A stretch of 64,000 bases of DNA from Accumulibacter phosphatis. GTDB taxonomy: Bacteria > Pseudomonadota > Gammaproteobacteria > Burkholderiales > Rhodocyclaceae. The stretch lies in the NCBI RefSeq assembly GCF_000024165.1, contig NC_013194.1, forward strand, positions 4,650,001 through 4,714,000, written 5' to 3'. Every line of letters begins with the position of its first letter. The first letter of the stretch is position 1. Positions 7,633-15,680 of this stretch are shown one piece after another. The notes beneath the pieces were generated by a model. It searched no databases, had not been told where the DNA came from, and worked only from the letters and a program-made list of their open reading frames with translations. The translations under genes and the position numbers were made by a program.

Positions 7633-9057
7633 ATGCATACCCCCGTTACCGCCGTTACCGCCGCGCTGGCTGCGGCACTGAGCTTTACCCTGCCGGCGCA
7701 CGCCGCCAAAGATGCCGATCTGGCGGAGATCCGCGCCCAGGTCAAACAGATGAAGGAGGCTTACGAGCAACGCATAACAGCTCTCGAAAGCCGCCTCGCC
7801 GAGGCCGAGAAGACCGCTGTCAAGGCCGAAACGACAGCGGCGAAGGTCGAGGCCGGCGCCATACAGAGCGCTGCGGCGGCGGCGCCGATGCCTGCCGCGA
7901 CGACCTCGGCCAGCGCTTTCAATCCCGCTATCTACGCGGTGCTGCAAGGTGTCTATGCCAACCTCTCGCAGGATCCCAACAAGTACGTGATCAACGGCTT
8001 CGTGCCGAGCGGCGACATTGCGCCAGCCAAGCGCGGATTCAGCATCGCCGAGTCCGAGTTGGGATTCAGCGCCAATGTCGACGACAAGATCTACGCCAAC
8101 CTGATTCTGGCGCTCTCTCCTGACAACAGCGTCGAGGTCGAAGAAGCCTATGGTGTACTGACCGCCCTGCCCGGTGGCCTGAGGCCCAAGTTCGGGCGCT
8201 TTCTGTCGAGCATCGGCTACCTCAACGACCAGCACCAGCATGGCTGGGATTTCTACGACGCGCCGCTGCCGTACCAGGCGTTTTTTGGTGGCCAGTTCCG
8301 CAGTGATGGCCTGCAAATGAAATGGGTGGCGCCGACCGACACGTATCTCGAACTCGGTGCCGAGGTCGGCGATGGCGCGAGCTTTCCGGGCACCGAGCGC
8401 AACCGCAACGGCGTCGGCAACTATGCCCTCTACGCACACGCCGGCGGCGATATCGGTGCCAACCATAGTTGGCGTGCCGGCCTGTCCTATCTCGGTCTGA
8501 AGCCACAGGATCGCGAGTACGTGCAAGTCGATACGTCCGGCGTCGATTCGCAATTGGCTTTCAGCGGCAGGAGTCAGCTGGCCATCGCCGACTTCGTGTG
8601 GAAGTACGCACCCAATGGCAATGCGCAAAGCACCAATTTCAAGCTGCAGGGCGAGTACTTCTGGCGCAAGGAGAGTGGCGACCTCACCTACGATCGCGAC
8701 GGCGCACTGGGTCTCACCAACGACTCCAGCTACTCGTCGCGACAGAGCGGCTGGTATCTGCAAGGGGTTTACCAGTTCCTGCCGGAGTGGCGTGTCGGCG
8801 TTCGCTACGACCAGCTCGAACCCGGCAGTCCAGACTATGGCAGCAATGCCACCTACCTCGACTCGTCCGGCTTCAATCCGAAGCGCTACGCGGCGATGGT
8901 CGACTACACGACCTCCGAGTTCGGCCGTTTCCGCCTGCAGGTGCAGCAGAGCAAGCTCCTGCCCGACCTCACCGACAATCAGGTCTTTCTGCAGTACGTC
9001 CTGACCCTGGGTGCGCACTGCTCACAAATACTGAGAAAGTTGAAAGGCATCACATGA
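7633..9057 (+). CDS. Outer-membrane porin of the metal cluster
   Basis: A 474-residue exported protein. A signal peptide ends at AHAA, followed by a coiled coil (about residues 30-70, many Ala/Glu/Lys heptads), and then a beta-barrel with alternating aromatic strands, e.g. GWYLQGVYQFLPEWRVGVRYDQLEP. This layout (coiled coil, then barrel) resembles trimeric porins. It lies between the DUF2946-like gene and the ZnuA-like gene, so passage of zinc or another metal across the outer membrane is inferred. The C-terminus is odd: the frame ends in CSQILRKLKGIT rather than the terminal aromatic residue expected of an outer-membrane barrel. Removing one T at 9019 gives ...GAHAHKY and a stop at 9029-9031. 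The stop overlaps the next start codon. Confidence 0.75.
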   Translation: MHTPVTAVTAALAAALSFTLPAHAAKDADLAEIRAQVKQMKEAYEQRITALESRLAEAEKTAVKAETTAAKVEAGAIQSAAAAAPMPAATTSASAFNPAIYAVLQGVYANLSQDPNKYVINGFVPSGDIAPAKRGFSIAESELGFSANVDDKIYANLILALSPDNSVEVEEAYGVLTALPGGLRPKFGRFLSSIGYLNDQHQHGWDFYDAPLPYQAFFGGQFRSDGLQMKWVAPTDTYLELGAEVGDGASFPGTERNRNGVGNYALYAHAGGDIGANHSWRAGLSYLGLKPQDREYVQVDTSGVDSQLAFSGRSQLAIADFVWKYAPNGNAQSTNFKLQGEYFWRKESGDLTYDRDGALGLTNDSSYSSRQSGWYLQGVYQFLPEWRVGVRYDQLEPGSPDYGSNATYLDSSGFNPKRYAAMVDYTTSEFGRFRLQVQQSKLLPDLTDNQVFLQYVLTLGAHCSQILRKLKGIT

Positions 9058-9959
9058 ATCGTCTCCTACAACTCCTGGCGGCTCTGGCCTTTGCCGCCTT
9101 TGCGGCACCGGCGCTCGCCGTGTTGAACGTTTTCGCCAGCGTACCCGAATGGGGCGCATTGGCCGAAGAACTGGGCGGTGAACAGGTCAAGGTTTACACG
9201 GCCACCAACGCCTTGCAGGATCCGCATCACATTGAAGCACGGCCGAGTCTGATCGCCCGTGCACGCCGTGCCGACCTTGTTGTCGCGACCGGCGCTGAAC
9301 TCGAAGTCGGCTGGTTGCCGCTGGTGCTGCAGCAGTCTGGAAATGCCAGGGTGCAGCCGGGAAAAGCGGGCTATTTCGAAGCTGCGCAATACGTGCGGAT
9401 GCTCGAGAAGCCGGCTCGCCTCGATCGTGCCGACGGCGACGTGCATCCTGGCGGCAATCCACACATCCAGACCGATCCGCGCAACATCACACGCGTGGCA
9501 GCAGCTCTGGCGGCACGGCTCGGCGAACTCGATCCCGCCAATGCCGCTGTCTACCAGGCGCGCCACAAGGCCTTTCTCGGCCGCTGGACAACGGCGATTG
9601 CCAATTGGGAAAGGCAGGCCGCAGCGCTGCGAGGCGTGCCGATCCTCGTGCAGCACAAGGCGTTCGCCTACCTCGAGGACTGGCTTGGGCTGAAACAGGT
9701 CGCCGCTCTCGAGCCGAAGCCGGGGGTCGAACCGACCATCGCTCACCTGTCGGAAGTGCTCGCCAAGCTGCAACAGCAGCCCGTGAAGATGGTCCTGCGT
9801 GCGGCTTATCAGAACGACCGTGCATCGCTGTGGATTGCCGAGCGCGCCAGGATCAACGCTGTGGCCCTGCCGTTCACGGTCGGCGGCGACGAGGCGGCCA
9901 AGGACCTGTTCAGCCTCTTCGACGACACCATCCAGCGCCTGCTGAAGGGAGCGCAATGA
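9054..9959 (+). CDS. ZnuA-like periplasmic metal-binding protein
   Basis: A 301-residue solute-binding protein of the ZnuA/TroA (cluster 9) type, which delivers Zn2+ or Mn2+ to an ABC permease. It has a signal peptide (residues 1-22, ending PALA). Likely metal ligands are His59 in DPHH, His137 in GNPHIQ, and His201 in VQHKAF, with an acidic residue in the C-terminal VGGDE segment. The long His-rich loop typical of many ZnuA proteins is absent; only a short GDVHPGGNPH segment is there. The start codon overlaps the porin stop (ATGA) and its own stop overlaps the permease start, so the three genes are translationally coupled. Confidence 0.88.
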   Translation: MNRLLQLLAALAFAAFAAPALAVLNVFASVPEWGALAEELGGEQVKVYTATNALQDPHHIEARPSLIARARRADLVVATGAELEVGWLPLVLQQSGNARVQPGKAGYFEAAQYVRMLEKPARLDRADGDVHPGGNPHIQTDPRNITRVAAALAARLGELDPANAAVYQARHKAFLGRWTTAIANWERQAAALRGVPILVQHKAFAYLEDWLGLKQVAALEPKPGVEPTIAHLSEVLAKLQQQPVKMVLRAAYQNDRASLWIAERARINAVALPFTVGGDEAAKDLFSLFDDTIQRLLKGAQ

Positions 9960-10738
9960 GCTTCGACCTCGCTGGCGCCGAAGCCTCGATCCTGTTGCCG
10001 GCGCTCGCGGCGGGCCTGCTGGTGACGGCCACGCACGTGCCGCTCGGCATGCAGGTGCTCGCCCGCGGCATCGTCTTCATCGATCTGGCGATTGCGCAGA
10101 TTGCCGGTTGTGGTGTGCTTCTTGCCGATCAGCTCGGCTTCGAGCCGGCGGGCGCTGCGGTGCAGGTGGCGGCGCTGTCGGCGGCGCTGGCCGGCGCCCT
10201 GCTGCTCACCTGGACGGAAAAGGCCTGGCCCGAGGTGCAGGAAGCGGTGATCGGCGTGACCTTCGTCCTCGGCGCAACCGGCAGCGTGCTGTTGCTGGCA
10301 AGCAACGTCCACGGCAGCGAACACTTGCGCGATCTGCTCGTCGGGCAGATCCTGTGGGTAGAGCCGGCCCGCCTGCTCTGGGTGGCGGCAGCTTACGGAC
10401 TGATTCTGATACTCTGGTTCAGTGCTCGCGACCGGCTTGGGCAGATCGGCTTCTACGCGTTGTTCGCGGTCGCCGTCACCCTGTCGGTTCAACTCGTCGG
10501 ACTCTATCTGGTGTTCGCGACCTTGATCGTGCCACCGCTGGCGACACGCCGGATGACGCGCAGACGCCTACCGGCAGCGTGGCTACTCAGCGTCGCCGGC
10601 TACGCGACAGGCCTGATGCTATCGACCGCGCTCGACCTGCCGACGGGGCCGGTCATCGTCTGGGTCCTGGTCGCCCTGGCGTTAGTCTGGCACGCGGCTA
10701 CCGCCAGGAGGGCCGCGATGGTCGATGGGCAGGGCTAG
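9956..10738 (+). CDS. ZnuB-like metal ABC transporter permease
   Basis: A 260-residue integral membrane protein of the ABC-3 permease family with about eight helices. The loop SNVHGSEHLRDLLVGQILWV corresponds to the region contacting the ATPase, and VGLYLVFATLIVPPLATRRM is the conserved C-terminal segment. It should carry the metal delivered by the ZnuA-like protein into the cytoplasm. The start overlaps the preceding stop (ATGA). No ZnuC-type ATPase follows; the next gene, after 140 bases and an operator-like dyad, is the DUF2796 protein. The ATPase must be supplied from elsewhere or by the protein at 11465. Confidence 0.88.
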   Translation: MSFDLAGAEASILLPALAAGLLVTATHVPLGMQVLARGIVFIDLAIAQIAGCGVLLADQLGFEPAGAAVQVAALSAALAGALLLTWTEKAWPEVQEAVIGVTFVLGATGSVLLLASNVHGSEHLRDLLVGQILWVEPARLLWVAAAYGLILILWFSARDRLGQIGFYALFAVAVTLSVQLVGLYLVFATLIVPPLATRRMTRRRLPAAWLLSVAGYATGLMLSTALDLPTGPVIVWVLVALALVWHAATARRAAMVDGQG

Positions 10739-10800
10739 GCGATCGCTGTTACGCTGGCGTCAACGGCGCCGATAGTCGCCAACCGGACGCTTTGGCTTTT

Positions 10801-10820
10801 TTTGCAACCATGATGCATCT
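10801..10820. promoter_or_regulatory. Dyad operator, candidate Zur site 2
   Basis: Reads TTTGCAAC-CATGA-TGCATCT, matching 7011-7030 at every position outside the five-base centre. The half-sites TGCAAC and GATGCA pair at five of six positions. It sits 58 bases before the DUF2796 start, a suitable position for repression of the second transcription unit of the metal cluster. Confidence 0.6.
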
Positions 10821-10878
10821 GACCATTCATTGTCGACCATGCGCTATGTTTCACATCATTCCACTACAAGGATTTCCC

Positions 10879-11457
10879 ATGCTCTCTCGCACTCTTTCTG
10901 CACTTGCCGCCGCCTTGACCATCGTCAGTCCCATCGCGCACGCTGAAAAAGCTCACGTTCACGGGGTTGCCGAACTCAACGTCGGCGTCGACAAAGACAC
11001 CTTGCGCATCGCGCTCGAATCACCTCTGGAAAATCTTCTCGGTTTCGAGCGGGTGCCCAAGAGCGACAAGGAACTGGACAAGGTACGCCGCATGGCGAGC
11101 CAGTTACGCCAGGCTGACAAGCTGTTCCTGCCCACGCCCGGCGCCGGCTGCAAGCTCGTAAACGTAAAGCTGGAATCGGCGGTCCTCGACCCCGCACTCC
11201 TCGGCGAGGCTCCGGTTGCCGCGGCGAGCCCTGGGCAGGCCGCCGCTCGCACCCCGCAACCCGGCGCCAAGCCCGCGCACGCCGACCTGGATGGCGAATT
11301 CGTCTTCCAATGCGCCCAGCCTGCGGCACTGCAGGGCCTGGAGGTGAAACTGTTCGACGCTTTCCCTGGTTACCGGCAAATCCGCGCGCAAGTGGTTACC
11401 GCCAAGCGACAATCTGCGGCCAGACTCTCGCCCAAGGCCAACACCTTGAACTGGTAG
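10879..11457 (+). CDS. DUF2796 (ZrgA-like) periplasmic protein
   Basis: A 192-residue exported protein. The signal peptide (residues 1-22) ends at IAHA and the mature chain opens EKAHVHGVAELNVGVD, the hallmark HxHG...N start of DUF2796 proteins. A central Pro/Ala linker (about residues 115-135, with AHADLDGEF after it) and FPGYRQIRAQV near the end complete the family pattern. ZrgA of Vibrio, a zinc-regulated member, belongs to a system that also has an ABC ATPase, a permease and a DUF3299 protein, the same set as here. A role as a zinc-binding periplasmic partner follows from that comparison. It has its own leader with the second dyad. Confidence 0.82.
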   Translation: MLSRTLSALAAALTIVSPIAHAEKAHVHGVAELNVGVDKDTLRIALESPLENLLGFERVPKSDKELDKVRRMASQLRQADKLFLPTPGAGCKLVNVKLESAVLDPALLGEAPVAAASPGQAAARTPQPGAKPAHADLDGEFVFQCAQPAALQGLEVKLFDAFPGYRQIRAQVVTAKRQSAARLSPKANTLNW

Positions 11458-11464
11458 CCCCATC

Positions 11465-12187
11465 ATGAAAAGCGAAACGGTCGTCGCCATCACGGATCTG
11501 GTCTTCCGCTGGCCTCGCCAGAGCGCCGTTTGCCTGGATCTGCCCGAGCTACGCCTGCGACGCGGCGAGCACGCCTTCCTGCATGGACCGAGCGGCTGCG
11601 GCAAGAGCACCCTGCTCAGCCTGATCGGTGGCGTACTGGTGCCTGGCAGCGGCAGCATCGATCTTCTGGGCGAGGATCTGGGGCGCCTGCGGTCGACGCA
11701 GCGCGATCGACTGCGCGCCGACCACATCGGCTTCGTCTTCCAGCAGTTCAATCTGGTGCCGTATCTGCCGGTGATCGACAACGTTCTGCTGCCCTGCCGT
11801 TTCTCGGCACGGCGACGCGAGCAGGCGCAGGCAGGCGGCGCCTCGCTGCGCGGCGAAGCGGAACGTTTGCTGAGCCATCTCGATCTGGCGCGCGACCTGT
11901 GGCTGCGCCCGGCAACCGATCTGTCGGTGGGACAGCAACAGCGCGTGGCGGCAGCACGCGCCCTGATCGGGCATCCCGAACTGCTGATCGCCGATGAACC
12001 CACTTCGGCGCTCGATGCCGAGCGCCAGGAAGCCTTTCTCGATCTGCTCCTGCGTGAGGCAAACGCTGCCGGGTCCACCGTGCTGTTCGTCAGTCACGAC
12101 CGTCGCCTGGCGTCGCATTTTGTACGCGACCTCGCCTTGCCGGCGCTCAACCGGGCAAGTCATGGAGAGACGGCATGCACTATCTGA
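11465..12187 (+). CDS. ABC transporter ATP-binding protein (LolD/MacB type)
   Basis: A 240-residue ATPase. Walker A is GPSGCGKST (residues 41-49), the Q-loop is FVFQQFNLVPYL, the signature is LSVGQQQ, Walker B is LLIADEPT, and the switch is VSHDRR. Sequence and neighbours place it with LolD/MacB-like ATPases that energise FtsX-type permeases rather than with ZnuC. It begins seven bases after the DUF2796 stop and its end overlaps the permease start by 13 bases, so it is part of one coupled unit. The likely partner is the permease at 12175; whether it also serves the ZnuB-like protein is unknown. Confidence 0.88.
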   Translation: MKSETVVAITDLVFRWPRQSAVCLDLPELRLRRGEHAFLHGPSGCGKSTLLSLIGGVLVPGSGSIDLLGEDLGRLRSTQRDRLRADHIGFVFQQFNLVPYLPVIDNVLLPCRFSARRREQAQAGGASLRGEAERLLSHLDLARDLWLRPATDLSVGQQQRVAAARALIGHPELLIADEPTSALDAERQEAFLDLLLREANAAGSTVLFVSHDRRLASHFVRDLALPALNRASHGETACTI

Positions 12188-13449
12188 TCGTACTGGCGGT
12201 GCGCAGCGCCTGGAACCGGCGTTATCCCCTGACGTTCACCCTGCTCTCGATCGCCCTGGCGACCAGCCTGCTGCTTGGCGTCGAACGGCTGCGCCAGGAT
12301 GTGCGCGAGAGCTTCTCACAGTCGGTGTCGGGTACCGATCTGGTCGTCGGTGCGCGCGCGAGTCCCATCCAGTTGATGCTCTATGCCGTGTTCAGGATCG
12401 GTGAGGCAGCCCAGAACATGCGCTGGACCTCGGCGCAGAAACTGGCCAGTCATCCAGCCGTAGCCTGGAGTATCCCGCTCTCGCTGGGCGACTCGCATCG
12501 CGGCTTTCCGGTGCTCGGCACTTCCGTTGACTACTTCACGCACTTTCGCTACGGCGATCGCCAGCCCCTGCGGATGCGGGCCGGCGTGCCGTTCGCCGGC
12601 GTTTTCGACGCCGTGCTGGGCGCCGAGGTCGCCCGCAAACTGGGCTATCAACTCGGCGAGAAGATCGTGCTGACGCATGGTAGCAGCGGACTGGAAGGCG
12701 CTGCGCATGGCGACAAGCCGTTCTTCGTCGTGGGTATCCTGGCGCCCACCGGGACGCCGGTGGATCGCACTGTGCACATTACCCTGGCCGGCATGGAGGC
12801 CATCCATCTCGATTGGCAGGGCGGCGCCCCGGTGCCGGGGTTCTCGATTCCGCCCGATCTCGTCAGAAAGTTCGATCTCACACCGAAGACCATCACCGCA
12901 CAACTGATCGGTCTGAAGCAGCGTGGTGATGTCTTCGCCATGCAGCGTGCCATCGCCGATGCCGGCGATGAAGCACTGATGGGTGTCATGCCGGGGGTGA
13001 CGCTCGATCAGCTTTGGGAAGTCGTTGGCCAGGGCGAGCAGGCGCTGCTGCTGGTTTCGTGGATGGTCGCCCTGGTCGGTCTGGGGGGGCTGGTCGCGGT
13101 GATCCTCGCCAGCCTGGATGCCCGCCGGCGCGAACTGGCGATCCTGCGTTCGGTGGGCGCGCGACCGCGCGAACTTCTGCTCCTGCTGGCTCTCGAAGGC
13201 TTTTCGGTCACTGTCGGGGGAATCGTGGTGGGCGTCGCCCTGCTGTCCGCAGTCCTCTTCTTTGCCACGCCCTGGATCGAAGCCCACTATGGCATTGCCC
13301 TCAATGGCCTGAACCTCTCTGGCGACGACGCCACTTCTCTGGCAGAGCTGCTTGGCTGGATCCTGCTCGCCGGCAGTGTCGCCAGCCTCTTGCCGGGTTT
13401 GCGCGCCTATAGACTTTCCCTGATCGACGGCCTGACCCCAAGGACCTGA
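12175..13449 (+). CDS. FtsX/MacB-like ABC transporter permease
   Basis: A 424-residue membrane protein with one N-terminal helix (about residues 18-36), a large periplasmic domain (about 40-270) and three C-terminal helices (about 280-310, 330-360 and 390-412). The segment RRRELAILRSVGARPRELLLLLALEG between the second and third helix is the typical FtsX-domain coupling motif. Proteins of this build work mechanically on periplasmic partners rather than as import channels. Next to DUF2796 and DUF3299 genes it matches the Zrg-type gene set. It overlaps the ATPase gene and is followed after two bases by the broken DUF3299 gene. Confidence 0.87.
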   Translation: MHYLIVLAVRSAWNRRYPLTFTLLSIALATSLLLGVERLRQDVRESFSQSVSGTDLVVGARASPIQLMLYAVFRIGEAAQNMRWTSAQKLASHPAVAWSIPLSLGDSHRGFPVLGTSVDYFTHFRYGDRQPLRMRAGVPFAGVFDAVLGAEVARKLGYQLGEKIVLTHGSSGLEGAAHGDKPFFVVGILAPTGTPVDRTVHITLAGMEAIHLDWQGGAPVPGFSIPPDLVRKFDLTPKTITAQLIGLKQRGDVFAMQRAIADAGDEALMGVMPGVTLDQLWEVVGQGEQALLLVSWMVALVGLGGLVAVILASLDARRRELAILRSVGARPRELLLLLALEGFSVTVGGIVVGVALLSAVLFFATPWIEAHYGIALNGLNLSGDDATSLAELLGWILLAGSVASLLPGLRAYRLSLIDGLTPRT

Positions 13450-13451
13450 CC

Positions 13452-13525
13452 ATGCACACCCCGCGCTCCCGCTCGTTCCTGTTCTCGTGCTTGCTGCTCG
13501 TTGTCGGCGCGTCGGCGCTGGCTGC
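13452..13525 (+). pseudogene. DUF3299 protein gene, 5' fragment
   Basis: Encodes a start and a signal peptide (SFLFSCLLLVVGASALAA), then runs into the mobile element, where the frame stops after a few codons (TSAPKRD). Joining it to 16792-17323 restores one uninterrupted frame reading ...ALAADPPGSPYKVGERL. It starts two bases after the permease stop, so it was the last gene of the metal-uptake unit before it was interrupted. Confidence 0.85.
13522..13525. repeat. Target site duplication CTGC (left copy)
   Basis: The four bases CTGC precede the element's terminal repeat and recur immediately after its right end (16788-16791). Removing the element plus one copy rebuilds the DUF3299 reading frame, which supports the four-base assignment. 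Confidence 0.75.
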
Positions 13526-13701
13526 TGTTACGTCCGCCCCTAAACGGGATTGAAGGGCTTTGAATATCGCGCGTACTTTGAGCAGGAAGATCGAAGGATC
13601 TCCTGAGCGAAGGCGGAATGAAGAAGGACGGAGAAGGGCTGGAACACCTCTGCTATCGTGGGAAGTTATCGAGACGACCGAGATAGAAAAGAGCCCAGCC
13701 C

Positions 13702-14226
13702 ATGCAACGAATTGTAGCCGGCATCACCACGCTTGAGCAGCACGTTGAGACGACTCAAAAGGCCGCTGAAGTGTATCGACCGAAGTCGTGCCCGCACTGC
13801 GGGCTGGGAGTGGTCCATCAGCATGGTCACTATGAGCGAAAGGCCGACCGCCGAGCCGTGCCGCCACGGCTCAACCCGATCCCCATCCTTCGCTACCGTT
13901 GTGCCGGATGCCGACGCACGTGTTCGCGCCTGCCGGAATGTATCGCACCGCGACGCTGGTATGACTGGTCGGTGCAACAGCAAGTCCTGCAGCAGCGGCT
14001 GAACGGCGCGGCAGAGCACCCCGGCGGTCCACCTGACCGGCACACGGGCGCGCGCTGGTGGAACTGGTTGCAGGAGCGGGGAAAGGACTTTGTGTTTCAC
14101 CTGCGCGTGCGCTTTGCCGAACTCGGCCGGGCCGTTGACACGCACGGCTTTTGGCACCAGGTGTTCAACAGCCTGGGTCTGCCGCGGGCCATGTTCTGGC
14201 TCGATCAAGAGATGAGCGTCCCATGA
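13702..14226 (+). CDS. DUF6431-like zinc-ribbon protein of the insertion element
   Basis: A 174-residue protein. The N-terminus has paired cysteines CPHC (about residues 31-34) and a second set RCAGCRRTC, as in zinc-ribbon DNA-binding domains of transposase-associated proteins. The C-terminal half is rich in Trp, Arg and His (WWNWLQERGKDFVFHLRVRFAELGRAV). It lies between the left terminal repeat and the transposase gene, so a role in end recognition or regulation of the element is inferred. The DUF6431 label is from memory of the family pattern and is only moderately sure. Confidence 0.6.
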   Translation: MQRIVAGITTLEQHVETTQKAAEVYRPKSCPHCGLGVVHQHGHYERKADRRAVPPRLNPIPILRYRCAGCRRTCSRLPECIAPRRWYDWSVQQQVLQQRLNGAAEHPGGPPDRHTGARWWNWLQERGKDFVFHLRVRFAELGRAVDTHGFWHQVFNSLGLPRAMFWLDQEMSVP

Positions 14227-14254
14227 TTTCCTGACACCGAGCGAGTGGCGGACG

Positions 14255-14284
14255 GTGGGGACCCCGCCCGGGCGGGGTCCCCAC
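14255..14284. terminator. 30-bp perfect palindrome between element genes
   Basis: A self-complementary GC-only stem (GTGGGGACCCCGC and its complement) located 29 bases after the DUF6431-like stop and 72 bases before the transposase start. It lacks a clear T-run, so it may act as a terminator, a pause or a protein-binding site that shields the transposase gene from upstream transcription. Confidence 0.5.
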
Positions 14285-14323
14285 ACAGTTTGCTCGTGGC
14301 ATTATTTCGGCCCTTTTGTTTTG

Positions 14324-14357
14324 ATGACGACTCCCATTCACCCCGAGGAGTCGTCAT
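14324..14357 (+). promoter_or_regulatory. Hairpin sequestering the transposase ribosome-binding site and start
   Basis: ATGACGACTCC (14324-14334) and GGAGTCGTCAT (14347-14357) are exact complements separated by 12 bases. The right arm contains the GGAG ribosome-binding site and the first two bases of the ATG at 14356. RNA reading in from upstream would fold and hide the start; RNA starting inside the left arm would not. Confidence 0.6.
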
Positions 14358-15678
14358 GAATCGAATCAATCCGATCGCCTTGTTTCGCCTGTCCGTCCTG
14401 GGTTCGCTGACCAGCCGGGAACGGCTGGATCACGGCGAATTGCAGCAGACCATCCGCGCCCTGGCCGAGCGCGAATACACCATTCCCGGCACGCGTCGGC
14501 GCCATGTTGCCGAGAAGACGATTCAGGGCTGGTATTACACTTACCTTGCCCAGGGCATCGATGGCCTGACACCCAAGACCCGTATCGACCGCGGGCAATC
14601 GAAGCTATCGCAAGCCATTCAGACCGCGATCCTTGCCGCGAAGCGCGACAACCCGCGCCGCTCGATCCGTCAGATTCGCCAGTTGCTCGAAGCCACCGGA
14701 ACGGTGGCTCGCGGCAGCCTGTCGCGCTCGACGGTCCACCGGCTGCTGCAACAGCACGGCCTGTCGCGGATCAGCGGCTCGGCCAGCCTGCCCGAGGAGA
14801 AGCGCAGCTTCGTCGCCGCTTCCGCGGGCGCCATCTGGTATGGCGATGTGATGCACGGTCCCCGCGTGCCTCACGAGGGCAAGCTCGTCAAGGGGTATCT
14901 CGTCTCGCTGTTCGACGATGCCTCACGTCTGGTGGCTCACAGCGCTTTCTGCCCCGGCGAAACGGCGCTCGACATCGAAGGGGTGCTCAAGCAGGCGCTG
15001 CTGAAGCGAGGCATCCCGATCAAGCTCGTCGTCGATAACGGCGCGGCCTACCGCGCTGAGACCCTGCAGGGGATCTGCGCCCGCCTGGGCATTCACCTGA
15101 TCTATTGCCGGCCCTATGCGCCCGAGGGCAAGGGCAAGTTGGAGCGCTGGCACCGGACCTGCCGCGACCAGTTCCTGTCGGAACTCGACGAGCGCCACAT
15201 CAACAGTTTCGAGGACCTCAATGCGCGTCTCTGGGCCTGGCTGGAGCGGGTCTATCACCATACGCCGCATGCCGGCCTCGACGGGATGACGCCGCTCGCG
15301 CGCTACCAGCAGGATTTGTCGAAGATTCGTTCGCTGGGAGCGCTGGCCGCGCAGCTCGATGCCTTGTTCCGGTATCGCGTCAGCCGTCGAGTCAGGAAGG
15401 ATGGCACGGTGTCGTATCAGGGGGCGCGCTTCGAAGTGCCTTTCGAACTCTCCGGCAAGACGGTGTGTCTGGTCGTCGATCCGCATAGCGGGGCGGTCAT
15501 CGAGGTCGAGGACGAGCACGGCAAGGGGATCGGCGCCGCGACCCCGCTCGATGCCCTGGGCAATCTCGATCGCCAACGAAATAAATCCGACCCGACAGAC
15601 GCCGCTCCCGCCTCGCCGTCTGGCCCGAATCTGATCGAACTCACCTATCGTCAGTATTACGACCGCAAAGGAGACTGA
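14356..15678 (+). CDS. DDE transposase, integrase fold with Mu-type C-terminus
   Basis: A 440-residue transposase. The N-terminal third has helix-turn-helix character (KTIQGWYYTYLAQGIDGL, SRSTVHRLLQQHGLSR). The catalytic core shows the first Asp in IWYGDVMHGP, the second in VVDNGAAYR and the Glu in GKGKLERWH, with exactly 35 residues between the second Asp and the Glu. A C-terminal beta-barrel (VSYQGARFEVPFELSGKTVCL) resembles the Mu transposase C-terminal domain. It is followed at once by an AAA ATPase gene, two bases after the stop. Start 14356 has GAGGAG upstream, within a hairpin. Confidence 0.88.
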   Translation: MNRINPIALFRLSVLGSLTSRERLDHGELQQTIRALAEREYTIPGTRRRHVAEKTIQGWYYTYLAQGIDGLTPKTRIDRGQSKLSQAIQTAILAAKRDNPRRSIRQIRQLLEATGTVARGSLSRSTVHRLLQQHGLSRISGSASLPEEKRSFVAASAGAIWYGDVMHGPRVPHEGKLVKGYLVSLFDDASRLVAHSAFCPGETALDIEGVLKQALLKRGIPIKLVVDNGAAYRAETLQGICARLGIHLIYCRPYAPEGKGKLERWHRTCRDQFLSELDERHINSFEDLNARLWAWLERVYHHTPHAGLDGMTPLARYQQDLSKIRSLGALAAQLDALFRYRVSRRVRKDGTVSYQGARFEVPFELSGKTVCLVVDPHSGAVIEVEDEHGKGIGAATPLDALGNLDRQRNKSDPTDAAPASPSGPNLIELTYRQYYDRKGD

Positions 15679-15680
15679 AG

